Assembly: GCA_963922315.1 (NCBI GenBank)
Contig: CAWUID010000004.1
Span: 6,776-70,775 of the forward strand
DNA from: JAHDBG01 sp963922315
GTDB taxonomy: Bacteria > Pseudomonadota > Gammaproteobacteria > Chromatiales > Chromatiaceae
Length of the DNA: 64,000 nucleotides
Direction: 5' to 3'
Position numbers and translations under genes: made by a program. Below the pieces are notes generated by a model, which saw nothing but the letters and a program-made list of their open reading frames with translations, searched no databases and was not told where the DNA came from. How positions within the stretch are numbered: the first letter of the stretch is position 1; each line of letters starts with the position of its first letter. Of the stretch, positions 55,801-64,000 are shown one piece after another.

Positions 55801-56131
55801 CCAGATCAGGTGGTGCGTCATTTTCATTGGACAACCTGATTTGTTTCTCGTGTGCCAGTAAGGTGGCAGCCACATGTTTGCAGTTGTACCCGACCGGGCA
55901 ACTGCAATGTCCCCGAATTTGCACTAATGTGGTACTTTCCGGGTGATAATTCAGGTTTACGATAACCTGATAAGTCTTACGGTTACTGCCAGCGACACTG
56001 GATGTGATCTGTGTGCCACCACGCAGTACTTCCAGCTCATGTACCCGACCCTGGATATAGTAACTATCTCCCCGGCTGATGTACGTCTGGTTGATATGGC
56101 GGTTAATGTCTTGTCGGGTCAGTGGCCGCAT
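52820..56131 (-). CDS. SWIM zinc-finger Snf2-family helicase
   Basis: This 1103-residue protein has an N-terminal SWIM zinc finger (HCSCPVGYNCKHVA, about residues 73-86), a middle region of SNF2-associated type, and a Swi2/Snf2 ATPase in the C-terminal half. ATPase motifs are DDMGLGKTVQAL (Walker A), LILDEAQNIKNP (motif II, DEAQ), LTGTPIENHLGELWSQ, and the C-terminal LFSQFTSMLALIE and DRAHRIGQKNKV. Bacterial relatives are DNA translocases of unclear role, perhaps in transcription or repair. It heads the Snf2-mlaA-exonuclease unit. Confidence 0.93.
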   Translation of the reverse strand: MRPLTRQDINRHINQTYISRGDSYYIQGRVHELEVLRGGTQITSSVAGSNRKTYQVIVNLNYHPESTTLVQIRGHCSCPVGYNCKHVAATLLAHEKQIRLSNENDAPPDLDPILRYWLNTIQHSAKSTTASPESTHQFELHYVLSLTHDNRLGNPLLQIANYKTRRLKSRNSWSKGTHLTQVSQSQSTFLTAQDKELARLLEANSAEFGYRRHQNAILQGDVAPYLLERLIRSGRAHWESLEGAILNLGQPQPGQINWQLEQQQAKITITEPAGLTLLPVAPPWYLDPQTWQAGPLQTELPANIAATLIQAPPIPVRQCEQVAKVLQQHFPNKSLPLPKAKIKLTGKDIKPQPCLSLVTRENLTMPFYDYEDNWDDYAELSFQYGDTQVNPADPETILLQQTGNHFEQIKRRPTLERKHKKILVQSGLKKVTTRRGTYNSINSTRYQHPEAEAGWLDFVSNTTPALRQQGWKITFAPGFRYNLVEADDWYADLDEGSGENWFNLELGVTIEGKSFNLLRILVDFIQNERHANTLNEWLDHPADTELRLPLADGRLLRVPFGKVRHIIETLVELYDPNALNKDGQLTISRYQAAQLQALDEVKLIWGGLEGPRRLAKQLANFDCINTIQPPDSLRAELRPYQQYGLNWLQFLREYGLSGILADDMGLGKTVQALAHLLVEKQAGRTKHPSLVVAPTSLMMNWAREAAKFAPDLRIVTLQGSDRQQHFSHLPEYDLVLSTYPLLPRDSDVLLQQHWHLLILDEAQNIKNPRSKVAYTARRLQAEYRLCLTGTPIENHLGELWSQFHFLMPGLLGDEKHFRQLFRKPIENQGDELRQKQLQQRVAPFILRREKTQVVQELPEKTEIITDVELSGGQQQLYETVRIAMHDKIRKAIDKKGIERSQIIILDALLKLRQICCDPRLLKLDTAAKVKESAKLQRLMELLPEMISEGRRVLLFSQFTSMLALIEKALAEHTIDYVKLTGQTRDRATPIDRFQNGEVPLFLISLKAGGAGLNLTAADTVIHYDPWWNPAVERQATDRAHRIGQKNKVFVYKLITQGTVEEKINNLQQKKQALADALFDGEQNKAALTRDDLYNLFAPLGHDT

Positions 56132-56159
56132 ATCCGTGCGTATTGGTTAGAGAAGCAGG

Positions 56160-56192
56160 AACTTTCCTTTTCTCATTGAGAAAAGGAAAGTT
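56160..56192 (-). terminator. Long inverted repeat between metK and the Snf2 gene, possible terminator
   Basis: AACTTTCCTTTTCTC and its complement form a nearly perfect 15-16-bp hairpin 18 nt beyond the metK stop. No strong T-run follows on the minus strand, so termination is likely but not certain; the stem itself is rich in A/T runs. Confidence 0.6.
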
Positions 56193-56209
56193 TATGGCAG
56201 AAGGTTGAA

Positions 56210-57376
56210 TTACAGAGCAGCTGCTAAGGCCGTTGCTTTATCGGTATTTTCCCAGGTAAAGCCTTCATTTTCACGACCAAAGTGGCCGTAAGCAGCGGTT
56301 TTGCGGTATTTGATCTGTTCTGCATTCAGCAGATCCAGCATTCTGAGAATGCCATAAGGCCGCAGATCAAAATGTTCGCGTACCAGTTCGGTAATCTTTT
56401 CATCGGCCAGTTTGCCGGTACCGAAGGTTTCGACCATGATGGAAGTGGGTTCAGCGACACCAATAGCATACGAGACCTGAATTTCACATCGGTCCGCCAG
56501 ACCAGCCGCGACAATGTTTTTTGCGACATAACGTCCGGCATACGCCGCAGACCGGTCGACTTTGGAGGGGTCTTTGCCGGAGAAAGCACCGCCGCCATGA
56601 CGGGCTGAGCCGCCATAAGTATCGACAATGATCTTACGTCCGGTCAGGCCGGCATCTCCCATCGGGCCACCAATCACGAAGGCACCGGTCGGGTTGATAT
56701 GATATTGTGTGTCGGCTGTCAGCCAACCGGTTGGCGCCAGCACCGGCTGAATGATTTCTTCCATGATGCCTGCCTGCAGGTCACTCAGGCTGATATCCGG
56801 GCTGTGCTGGCTGGAAAGCACCACCGCATCAATGCTGACCGGTTTGCCATCACGATAGTGAAAGCTGACCTGGCTTTTTGCATCTGGTCGTAACCAGGGT
56901 AGGGTACCGTTGTTGCGTACTTCCGACTGGCGCTCAACCAGTCGGTGCGCATATTGAATGGGCGCCGGCATCAGCACATCAGTTTCGTTTGTGGCATAGC
57001 CGAACATCAGGCCCTGATCGCCAGCGCCCTGATCTTCCGGTTTCGCCCGGTCAACACCCTGATTAATGTCAGGTGACTGTACACCGAGTGCGGTCATGAC
57101 TGCACAAGTTTCCCAGTCAAAGCCCATATCTGAACTGTTATAGCCGATCTCCCGGATGGTCTGGCGGATAACCGCTTCATAATCCGGCTTTGCGGTAGTG
57201 GTAATTTCACCGGCAATCATCGCCATTCCGGTTTTGAATACGGTTTCGCAGGCAACGCGGGCATACCGATCTTCGGCCAGAATTGCATCCAGTACGGCAT
57301 CAGAGACCTGGTCTGCCATCTTGTCCGGGTGGCCTTCGGAAACAGACTCGGACGTAAAGATATAGTCATTTGCCAT
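56210..57376 (-). CDS. metK: S-adenosylmethionine synthase
   Basis: This enzyme makes SAM from methionine and ATP; three SAM-using enzymes of the polyketide and lipA genes in this window depend on it. It has 388 residues from the ATG at 57376, which follows AGGAG at the right distance and gives the standard start ANDYIFTSESVSEGHPDK. Other signatures are GAGDQGLMFGYA, GGGAFSGKDPSKVDRS and GHFGRE. No SAM riboswitch fold is apparent in the upstream region, which instead holds an IS605-like repeat. Confidence 0.97.
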   Translation of the reverse strand: MANDYIFTSESVSEGHPDKMADQVSDAVLDAILAEDRYARVACETVFKTGMAMIAGEITTTAKPDYEAVIRQTIREIGYNSSDMGFDWETCAVMTALGVQSPDINQGVDRAKPEDQGAGDQGLMFGYATNETDVLMPAPIQYAHRLVERQSEVRNNGTLPWLRPDAKSQVSFHYRDGKPVSIDAVVLSSQHSPDISLSDLQAGIMEEIIQPVLAPTGWLTADTQYHINPTGAFVIGGPMGDAGLTGRKIIVDTYGGSARHGGGAFSGKDPSKVDRSAAYAGRYVAKNIVAAGLADRCEIQVSYAIGVAEPTSIMVETFGTGKLADEKITELVREHFDLRPYGILRMLDLLNAEQIKYRKTAAYGHFGRENEGFTWENTDKATALAAAL

Positions 57377-57530
57377 ACTGCAAAGCTCCTGATTAACATT
57401 AAGGTAAAGGCCGGCGAAGGTGTGCAACTATACACAACATAAAAAAGTAACGTCCCATTATGGCGGAATCTGGTCTGATTGCAAATGGTCTGTAAGAACT
57501 CAGGTATGCAAAAAACAGTGCAGCAGGTTG

Positions 57531-57664
57531 CATCAAATTTTAAATCGTGGGCGAGGTATGCCATCTCGCCTACGACCAAAGGGGCGAGAGCTATGCCTCT
57601 CCCCCTTTGGAACCCCCCCATGGTTTTGTCCCCGCATCAAGCTGCGGGGAATTCTCAGATTTAA
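57531..57664 (+). mobile_element. IS200/IS605-type end-like structured repeat, copy B
   Basis: This is the better-preserved copy of the repeat at 39191. It has the opening hairpin (TCGTGGGCGAGGT / ATCTCGCCTACGA), GGGGCGAGAGCTATGCC, a C-run and an intact final hairpin CCCCGCA-TCAAGC-TGCGGGG followed by AATTCTCA, the pattern of TnpB-type IS605 right ends. No transposase gene remains. It sits in the 321-nt divergent space between metK and polA; the rest of that space (57377-57530 and 57665-57697) shows no gene, only an AGGTGA site before polA. Confidence 0.58.
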
Positions 57665-57697
57665 TTGACACTTATGATAATCTGACAGGTGACAACT

Positions 57698-60400
57698 ATG
57701 CAGCATGATCTGATTCTGGTTGATGGTTCCTCATATTTGTTCCGGGCCTATCACGCACTGCCACCACTGACCAACTCACGTGGCGAGGCGACAGGTGCGA
57801 TTGTGGGGGTGGTCAATATGCTGCGTAAGCTGCTGACTGACTACCCACCACGCTATGTCGCGGTGGTTTTTGATACGCCTGGAAAAACGTTCCGCGATGA
57901 ACTTTATCCAGCTTATAAAGCAAATCGTCCACCACTGCCAGACGATTTGCGCGTGCAGATAACACCTTTATTACAGGTAGTCGAACGCATGGGGTTGCCG
58001 TTATTGGTCATCGATGGGGTGGAGGCAGATGATGTGATCGGTACCCTGGCCCAACAAGCCAGTGCTGCTGGCTTGTCAACTCTGATCTCGACCGGTGACA
58101 AAGACCTGGCACAATTGGTGAATGATCAGGTGACGCTGATCAATACCATGACCGATGTGCGGTTGGATCGTCAGGGTGTGATGGATAAATATGCGGTCTG
58201 GCCAGAACAGGTGATTGATTACCTGGCACTGATGGGAGACAGCGTGGATAACATACCGGGCATCCCGAAATGTGGCCCGAAGACGGCGGCAAAATGGCTG
58301 GCAGAATACACTTCACTGGATAACCTGATCGCACAGGCTGCACAGATCAAAGGTAAAGTCGGTGAAAACCTGCGGGTGAACCTGGATCAACTGGCATTGT
58401 CGCGCCAATTGACCACGATTAAATGTGATGTGCCGTTGCCACATCAGGTGACAGAATTACAACCGCAACCTGCAGATACAGCAGGGCTGAAGACCCTTTA
58501 TCAGCGGTTGGAGTCGCGGCGGTTGCTGGCCAGCCTGGAGCCGACGGAGCCGGAAATATCCCAGGTGCCGGAGGTGACTGCCGCGGTTGCCACTGATTAT
58601 CAGACGATACTGGACGAAGCTACCTTTGCCGTCTGGAAGACAAAATTGCAACAGGCCGATCTGATCGCACTGGATACGGAGACGACCAGCCTGGACACAT
58701 TACAGGCTGAACTGGTCGGATTATCCTTCGCGGTGGCGGCTGGTCAGGCGGCTTATCTGCCAGTGGGACATCGGTATCCGGGTGTGCCACAACAACTGGC
58801 ACGTGACTGGGTCTTAGCGGAGCTGCGACCAATTCTGGAAAATGCCCGGATCCGGAAGGTGGGGCAGAATTTGAAATATGATCTGGGAATCCTGGCGAAC
58901 GAAGGCATTCAGCTACAGGGTGCCATCCACGACACCATGCTCGCGTCGTATGTGGTAGACAGCCTCGGACGGCATGATATGGACAGCCTGGCTGAGCGCT
59001 ATCTGCAACATAAAACGACAACATTCAGCGACATAGCTGGGAAGGGTGTGAAGCAACTGACGTTTGATCAGATCCCACTGGAACAGGCCGGGCCTTATGC
59101 GGCAGAAGATGCGGATATCACCTGGCAGCTGCATCAGACGCTGTGGCCAAAACTGACCGCAGAGCCAGACCTGACGGTGTTATATCAACAACTGGAAATA
59201 CCGCTGATACCAGTGTTATCCCGTATGGAGCGCACCGGCGTCACCATCGACCGGGAATTGTTACAGGCCCACAGCGCACAACTTGCCAGGCAACTGCATG
59301 AACTGGAACAGGAAGCCTATCGCATTGCCGGCCGGCCTTTTAATCTGAACTCACCAAAACAGATCGGCGAGATATTTTTTACCGAGCTGAAGTTGCCGGT
59401 CGTCAGCAAAACACCGAAGGGTGTGCCTTCCACGGCAGAATCTGTTTTGCAGACCCTGGCCGCAGACGGGCATGAATTGCCAGAGCTGATTCTGCAACAC
59501 CGCAGCCTGGCAAAGCTGAAATCGACCTATACCGATAAATTGCCACAGCGAATCAATCCGCGCACCGGGCGGGTGCATACCAGTTACCACCAGGCAGTGA
59601 CGGCCACCGGTCGGCTCAGCTCATCTGATCCGAACCTGCAGAACATTCCGATACGTACCGAGGTCGGCAGGCAGATCCGGCAGGCATTTGTGCCACAAAC
59701 CGGCTGGCGGATGGTCGCTGCAGATTATTCGCAGATTGAATTACGCATCATGGCACACCTGTCACAGGATGCCGGATTATGTCGGGCATTCGCAGAGGGC
59801 GCTGATATCCATACGGCGACGGCGGCAGAAGTCTTTGCAGCAGACAGTCAGCAATCCGTGACACCGGATCAGAGGCGGGCAGCGAAGGCGATCAATTTCG
59901 GCCTGATTTATGGCATGTCAGCCTTCGGACTAGCGAAACAACTGGGCATAGAGCGCAAGGCCGCACAGGACTATGTCGACCTGTATTTCAGTCGTTATCC
60001 AGGTGTGCAGCAATTTATGCAGCGCACGCGCGAACAGGCACAACAGGATGGTTATGTCGAGACCTTATTCGGACGTCGCCTGTATCTGCCAGACATCACC
60101 TCGCGCAATGCGAACCGTCGGGCAGCCGCCGAACGTACCGCGATCAATGCGCCAATGCAGGGGACTGCCGCTGACATCATCAAGCGAGCGATGCTGGCCA
60201 TCCATGCTTGGCAGCAACAGACACAGCCGGAGCTGAACCTGTTGTTGCAGGTGCACGATGAGCTAGTATTTGAAGGTGTGCCGGAACGACTGGATGAGTA
60301 TTGTGCTGAGATCAGACAACGAATGGAATCTGCCGCTGAGTTGCGAGTGCCACTGGTCGTCGAAATCGGGGTGGGCGATAACTGGCAGGAAGCTCACTGA
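57698..60400 (+). CDS. polA: DNA polymerase I
   Basis: This repair and Okazaki-fragment polymerase has 900 residues from the ATG at 57698 (AGGTGA about 7 nt upstream; an in-frame GTG lies three codons earlier). The 5' nuclease domain has LVDGSSYLFRAYHALPP and DGVEADDVIGTLA. The 3'-5' exonuclease domain is complete, with LIALDTETTSLD and YAAEDADITWQLH, so proofreading should be active. Polymerase motif A is DYSQIELRIMAHLS, the O-helix is RRAAKAINFGLIYGMS, and motif C is QVHDELVFE. Confidence 0.97.
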   Translation: MQHDLILVDGSSYLFRAYHALPPLTNSRGEATGAIVGVVNMLRKLLTDYPPRYVAVVFDTPGKTFRDELYPAYKANRPPLPDDLRVQITPLLQVVERMGLPLLVIDGVEADDVIGTLAQQASAAGLSTLISTGDKDLAQLVNDQVTLINTMTDVRLDRQGVMDKYAVWPEQVIDYLALMGDSVDNIPGIPKCGPKTAAKWLAEYTSLDNLIAQAAQIKGKVGENLRVNLDQLALSRQLTTIKCDVPLPHQVTELQPQPADTAGLKTLYQRLESRRLLASLEPTEPEISQVPEVTAAVATDYQTILDEATFAVWKTKLQQADLIALDTETTSLDTLQAELVGLSFAVAAGQAAYLPVGHRYPGVPQQLARDWVLAELRPILENARIRKVGQNLKYDLGILANEGIQLQGAIHDTMLASYVVDSLGRHDMDSLAERYLQHKTTTFSDIAGKGVKQLTFDQIPLEQAGPYAAEDADITWQLHQTLWPKLTAEPDLTVLYQQLEIPLIPVLSRMERTGVTIDRELLQAHSAQLARQLHELEQEAYRIAGRPFNLNSPKQIGEIFFTELKLPVVSKTPKGVPSTAESVLQTLAADGHELPELILQHRSLAKLKSTYTDKLPQRINPRTGRVHTSYHQAVTATGRLSSSDPNLQNIPIRTEVGRQIRQAFVPQTGWRMVAADYSQIELRIMAHLSQDAGLCRAFAEGADIHTATAAEVFAADSQQSVTPDQRRAAKAINFGLIYGMSAFGLAKQLGIERKAAQDYVDLYFSRYPGVQQFMQRTREQAQQDGYVETLFGRRLYLPDITSRNANRRAAAERTAINAPMQGTAADIIKRAMLAIHAWQQQTQPELNLLLQVHDELVFEGVPERLDEYCAEIRQRMESAAELRVPLVVEIGVGDNWQEAH

Positions 60401-60408
60401 GGTTGGTC

Positions 60409-61998
60409 ATGTCTAATGAATTGCCCAGATTACCGCTGGATACGTCCGATTTTCCCACGTTGCGAAACGAAGGTTACGTGTACGTGGACAAAACCCGGCA
60501 AATCCATCAGATGCTGGTCAGCGCCAGGTACTTCTTCCTGTCCCGACCGAGGCGATTTGGCAAATCACTGACCGTATCAACATTGAAGCACTTGTTCCTC
60601 GGGCGGCGCGAGTTGTTTCAGGGTTTGTGGATTGGTGAAAATGATCGTTGGGACTGGACGCCACACCCGGTAGTTGTACTGGATTTCAATCTGGCTCCGA
60701 CTGCCGGTTCGGGTGACCTGAACGCGCGACTTGTCGAACGCTTGCAATACTGGGCGCAGCAGTACGAAGTCAGTCTTGCTATTGGTGCCCCTTCCAGCAT
60801 GCTGGGCGACCTGATTCATGCTCTGGAGGCGAAATATCAGCAGCCTGTGGTGATCCTTGTTGATGAATACGATAAACCGCTGATTGATCATCTGGGCAAA
60901 GGTGAAGAGGGTTTACGGCTGGCCCTTGAGAATCGCGACACACTCAAACGACTGTTTGGTGTGCTGAAAGCTGACACTATCGTTGATAAGTTGCGTCTGG
61001 TATTCATCACTGGCGTGTCGCGTTTCAGCAGCGTGTCGATTTTCTCCGAGCTGAACAACCTGAACGACTTGAGTATGGATAAACGTTATGCTGATCTGGT
61101 CGGCTGGACGGAAGAAGAGCTACGGACGAACTTTCCTGAGCATATCGCACAGCTGGCTGGTAAGTTGCAGCAGGACGAACAAAGCACGATAGAGCAGCTG
61201 GCCTGGTTTTATAATGGCTACCGGTTTACCCGTGCACCGGTTCAGGTCTTTAATCCGTATTGCCTTGCTCAGTCTCTGTACCGTCAATCGCTGGACGGCT
61301 TCTGGTTCCGTTCGGGCACACCGTCCTTTCTGGTACGGTTACTCAAGGAGCATGATGTTCCGCCACTGGATCTGGAAAGCGTTCAGGCGGATGTCGCCGA
61401 ATTCGATACGTTTGATTTAGAAAATCTTAATTTCAAAGCGTTATTGTTTCAGGCCGGCTATCTCACCATCCGCGATTACCAGGACGACGAATACACCCTG
61501 GGGTTTCCGAACCAGGAAGTGCGCAGTGGTTTTTACAAGCAACTTCTGTTGAGCGGCGGTGACAACTACCTGCCATTGGGTCAGGCGACGGTAGCGACGG
61601 GTTTGCGCCGTCGGCTTGATCACGAAGACCTGGACGGATTCATCGCAAACGTCCGCAGTTTGTTTGCCGCGATTCCTTACCAACAAGGGGTGCAGCTCCG
61701 TGAAGCCCACTTTCATGCGTTGTTTTACATGATGCTGGCACTCAGTGGCATGCGGGTGCATTGTGAACTGCTGACTTCACGTGGCCGAATTGATTTAGCG
61801 GTTGCATTCCCGGACAAGGTATATTGTCTGGAGCTGAAATGTGGTCAGTCAGCAACCGATGCGCTGGCCCAGATTGACCGGCAAGGCTATCTGGATCGTT
61901 ACGCAGGTAGCGGCAGAAAACGAATTGCGATTGGTATCAATTTCGATTTCGCAATGCGCAATATCTGCGAATGGAAACATCAGGTTCTCTGCAAGTAA
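60409..61998 (+). CDS. AAA-ATPase-like protein with PD-(D/E)XK-like C-terminus
   Basis: This 529-residue protein of the AAA-ATPase_like/DUF1703 group begins LPLDTSDFPTLRNEGYVYVDK. It has the P-loop region FLSRPRRFGKSLTVSTLKHL, Walker B VVILVDEYDKPLI, and a C-terminal domain with the nuclease-like pattern GRIDLAVAFPDKVYCLELKCG (D...ExK). The family is very common in anaerobes and symbionts and often multicopy; its role is unknown, with mobile or defence functions proposed. It starts 8 nt after polA with GAGGT before the ATG, so it is probably an insertion downstream of polA. Confidence 0.85.
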   Translation: MSNELPRLPLDTSDFPTLRNEGYVYVDKTRQIHQMLVSARYFFLSRPRRFGKSLTVSTLKHLFLGRRELFQGLWIGENDRWDWTPHPVVVLDFNLAPTAGSGDLNARLVERLQYWAQQYEVSLAIGAPSSMLGDLIHALEAKYQQPVVILVDEYDKPLIDHLGKGEEGLRLALENRDTLKRLFGVLKADTIVDKLRLVFITGVSRFSSVSIFSELNNLNDLSMDKRYADLVGWTEEELRTNFPEHIAQLAGKLQQDEQSTIEQLAWFYNGYRFTRAPVQVFNPYCLAQSLYRQSLDGFWFRSGTPSFLVRLLKEHDVPPLDLESVQADVAEFDTFDLENLNFKALLFQAGYLTIRDYQDDEYTLGFPNQEVRSGFYKQLLLSGGDNYLPLGQATVATGLRRRLDHEDLDGFIANVRSLFAAIPYQQGVQLREAHFHALFYMMLALSGMRVHCELLTSRGRIDLAVAFPDKVYCLELKCGQSATDALAQIDRQGYLDRYAGSGRKRIAIGINFDFAMRNICEWKHQVLCK

Positions 61999-62032
61999 AC
62001 TGCTGAATGCGGCTGATTACAGTGTTCCTCCA

Positions 62033-63970
62033 TCACTGCGTAGTTTCCACCAACACATACGGTGACCAGAAGGCTGGATCGCGCTGAATCGCATTACCCT
62101 GGTTAATAAAATGCAGTTTGGTCTGGCGCAGCGCCAGTGCCGGGTGTTGCGGAGGACCACTCAACCACTCGAAATAAAACTGCTTCATAAAGCGCATCGC
62201 CCGTGCGTCATTCACCTTGCGCAAGGTCATCAACACATTGCTGGCCCCGGCCAGCTTAAACGCCAGAACCAGCCCATACAACCCTTCCGAATAATCCAGG
62301 TCACCCTGACCGGTTTCACATGCCGACAAAGTGACCAGCTCGGTCCCCTCCAGATTCAGATCCACCGCTTCCAGCGCATATAAAATACCATCTTCCTGAT
62401 CCTGATCACGCTTGCCCTGTAACCCCTGATTGGCCTGTGCCAGCGCCAGTCCGGATGATACCAGCGGGCGTTGGGTATTATCCTGGTCCCGCAGATAAAA
62501 ACCGTGGGTGGCCAGATGCAGAATGCGTGGCGGGTCGGTGATCTGTTTCAGAGCGTGTTCCGTCGCCTGCCCACCTTTCCGCACAAGTAACGGACCAATG
62601 TGCTTCCTGTTCCAGAAATCCCGGGCAAAATGATCCATTTCTTCCAGGCTGGCGGGCAAAAACGCAAAGCCCTCCTCAAGCCCCCGTTGCGCTAACACGG
62701 GCTCATGCAGCACCGGCTGCGGTTGCTTAATCTCAGACGGCTCCGATATTGCTTCACCATACGCAATCCCCCCGAATGCCACCAGACCTTGGGTTTGCAG
62801 ATAATCATTGCGGCGCAACAGATCGCGCGCGGTGTGTAGCCGACGAATGGACTGGCGCTGTAACCAATAATCCCCATTCGGCAAGCGCCAGCTACCGAAA
62901 TCGGCCTGATGTAAAAAATAGTCAGGTACGATATACAACTGTTTCACACTGGCGAGCAATGGATCCAGACTGGCGAACAAATGCTGGTATAAATCCTGGC
63001 TGGCTTGTGGGTCGCGTTGGGCCGCCTGCCACAGCGCCAGACTGTCCTCAACTTCGCCCAAATCATACAAACGCACCCGCATCTGGCCGTCAGCCTCACG
63101 GGCTATCCAGGCGGCTAACCAATGCAATGCCTCTACTTTGCCTGTTTTTGGGTTATATGAATTGAATACCCGTAACACCAGCAGGCCAGTTTTATCCTCC
63201 AGCACATCCTCTAAATCGCTGACATCCACCTGACCAATGGCTAATTGTTGTCTGAACTGTGGACTTCTGCTGGTGAGTGTCTGCTCAAGATCCTGCAACT
63301 TTTGCACAAGTTGGTCTGATTCCGGGCGATTGAAAGGCTTCCGATGCGCCGCTGCGCTGACCCTCTGCCGTTGTCTGGCTAATCGTTGCGCCAGATGCCG
63401 AATCTCAGAATCGGTACTCTGCCGAAGCAAACGTTGTAAAAAGAGTTGTTCTTCGCTTTCCACCTGCTGCCAACGCAATAACACCGTGGCGGCAAACCGC
63501 CGGGTTTGCGCGGTAGGGTGTTGCAATGCCAAGCTGAATACCAGATCTTGAAAAGTGGAGTGCTTGAGCAATAACTGGCGTTTATCGCGTACATCCCGCT
63601 TCTGACGTAATTCGCGACTGGCGAGCTGAAATAAACCGGATTCATAATGTTGCAACTGTTCCAGGCTTTGCGCTGCTTGATGGCGACTCAAAAAGTTTGC
63701 TGCCAAATTTAAGCGAGTTGACAAGGTGCCCGGATGTGCTTGGCCAAGTACACTTTCACAGCCTTGCAAAGCGCGTTGATACAGCGGCTCGGCTTCGGCA
63801 TAGCGGCCTTGGGAGTGATATACGCCAGCCAGATTATTGACGCTGGCTAAGGTATCCGGGTGTTCCTTGCCCAACACGCGCTCACTGGCTTTCAAGGCAC
63901 GTTGATATAACGGTTCGGCCTTGGCATAGCGGCGTCGAGTCTTATATAGAGCCTGCTTAAAAAGTAACAA
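62033..63970 (-). CDS. TPR-CHAT (caspase-like) protein, N-terminus possibly beyond the window
   Basis: At least two 42-residue TPR_10/12 repeats open the visible part (YAKAEPLYQRALKASERVLG, then YAEAEPLYQRALQGCESVLG). A helical linker follows, then a C-terminal CHAT domain with the caspase-like dyad: His in ILHLATHGFY and Cys in VTLSACETGQGDLDYSEG. CHAT proteases with TPR regions include TPR-CHAT (Csx29) of type III-E CRISPR systems and other cell-death proteases; many family members are uncharacterised. The frame stays open to the window end, and the first codons are A/T-rich and poorly TPR-like, so the TTG start at 63970 is doubtful. It converges with the AAA-ATPase-like gene, 34 nt away. 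Confidence 0.85.
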   Translation of the reverse strand: MLLFKQALYKTRRRYAKAEPLYQRALKASERVLGKEHPDTLASVNNLAGVYHSQGRYAEAEPLYQRALQGCESVLGQAHPGTLSTRLNLAANFLSRHQAAQSLEQLQHYESGLFQLASRELRQKRDVRDKRQLLLKHSTFQDLVFSLALQHPTAQTRRFAATVLLRWQQVESEEQLFLQRLLRQSTDSEIRHLAQRLARQRQRVSAAAHRKPFNRPESDQLVQKLQDLEQTLTSRSPQFRQQLAIGQVDVSDLEDVLEDKTGLLVLRVFNSYNPKTGKVEALHWLAAWIAREADGQMRVRLYDLGEVEDSLALWQAAQRDPQASQDLYQHLFASLDPLLASVKQLYIVPDYFLHQADFGSWRLPNGDYWLQRQSIRRLHTARDLLRRNDYLQTQGLVAFGGIAYGEAISEPSEIKQPQPVLHEPVLAQRGLEEGFAFLPASLEEMDHFARDFWNRKHIGPLLVRKGGQATEHALKQITDPPRILHLATHGFYLRDQDNTQRPLVSSGLALAQANQGLQGKRDQDQEDGILYALEAVDLNLEGTELVTLSACETGQGDLDYSEGLYGLVLAFKLAGASNVLMTLRKVNDARAMRFMKQFYFEWLSGPPQHPALALRQTKLHFINQGNAIQRDPAFWSPYVLVETTQ

Positions 63971-64000
63971 GTATTTGATAACATTATAAAAGATAGTCTG

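Noticed and set aside
57377..57530. SAM riboswitch upstream of metK
   Set aside because: I could not recognise a SAM riboswitch core on the minus strand before the metK ATG.
62033..63970. Type III-E CRISPR Csx29 (TPR-CHAT)
   Set aside because: The domain order is shared, but there is no CRISPR array or Cas protein in the window, and TPR-CHAT proteins are common outside CRISPR loci.

Overview
The window looks like a gammaproteobacterial chromosome segment. It carries the rlmE-ftsH-folP-glmM block, recR with ybaB, apaG-apaH, mlaA with an RNase T-like gene, metK, polA, hemC, mnmG, lipA and heme A synthesis genes. Large accessory surfaces surround them: two-partner-secretion adhesins, a TPR-CHAT protein, and cellulose-binding/YceI/cytochrome proteins of the kind known from cellulolytic marine Gammaproteobacteria. 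I cannot name genus or family from sequence alone.

Layout. Positions 1-15545 are one co-directional biosynthetic block. It holds the 3' part of a reducing polyketide synthase module (AT-DH-ER-KR-ACP), a second synthase (KS-AT-MT-ACP-GNAT), a JmjC/cupin-type oxygenase, an amidohydrolase homologue lacking key metal ligands, an APH-type kinase, a P-type ATPase without the CPC motif, and a SAM methyltransferase. Positions 15623-18160 hold an adhesin on the minus strand. Positions 18181-25885 hold hemC, a frameshifted holin, mnmG, apaGH, an Rpn-type nuclease, ctaA-ctaB and tRNA-Met(CAT).

Positions 25935-32332 are the most unusual stretch. A tandemly duplicated adhesin locus with proprotein-convertase P domains is interrupted twice, at the same homologous site, by a 304/305-bp highly structured element. 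Removing both elements and restoring one base in a 7-G tract gives a single 1929-codon reading frame. This is the best candidate for an undescribed system: an intron-like or precisely excising, non-coding, RNA-forming element.

Positions 32378-39059 are housekeeping genes. From 39191 to 41706 lie an IS200/IS605-like end remnant and a DUF2256-photolyase-SDR operon. Positions 42814-48771 are a CBM2/YceI/cytochrome/DUF1552 group probably linked to electron transfer during polysaccharide breakdown. Positions 48780-51277 hold a decayed toxin-antitoxin pair, two DUF1566 proteins and a VapC-type pair. Positions 51463-61998 hold an RNase T-like exonuclease, mlaA, a SWIM/Snf2 helicase, metK, a second IS200/IS605-like remnant, polA and an AAA-ATPase/nuclease-like gene. 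The right edge is a TPR-CHAT protein.
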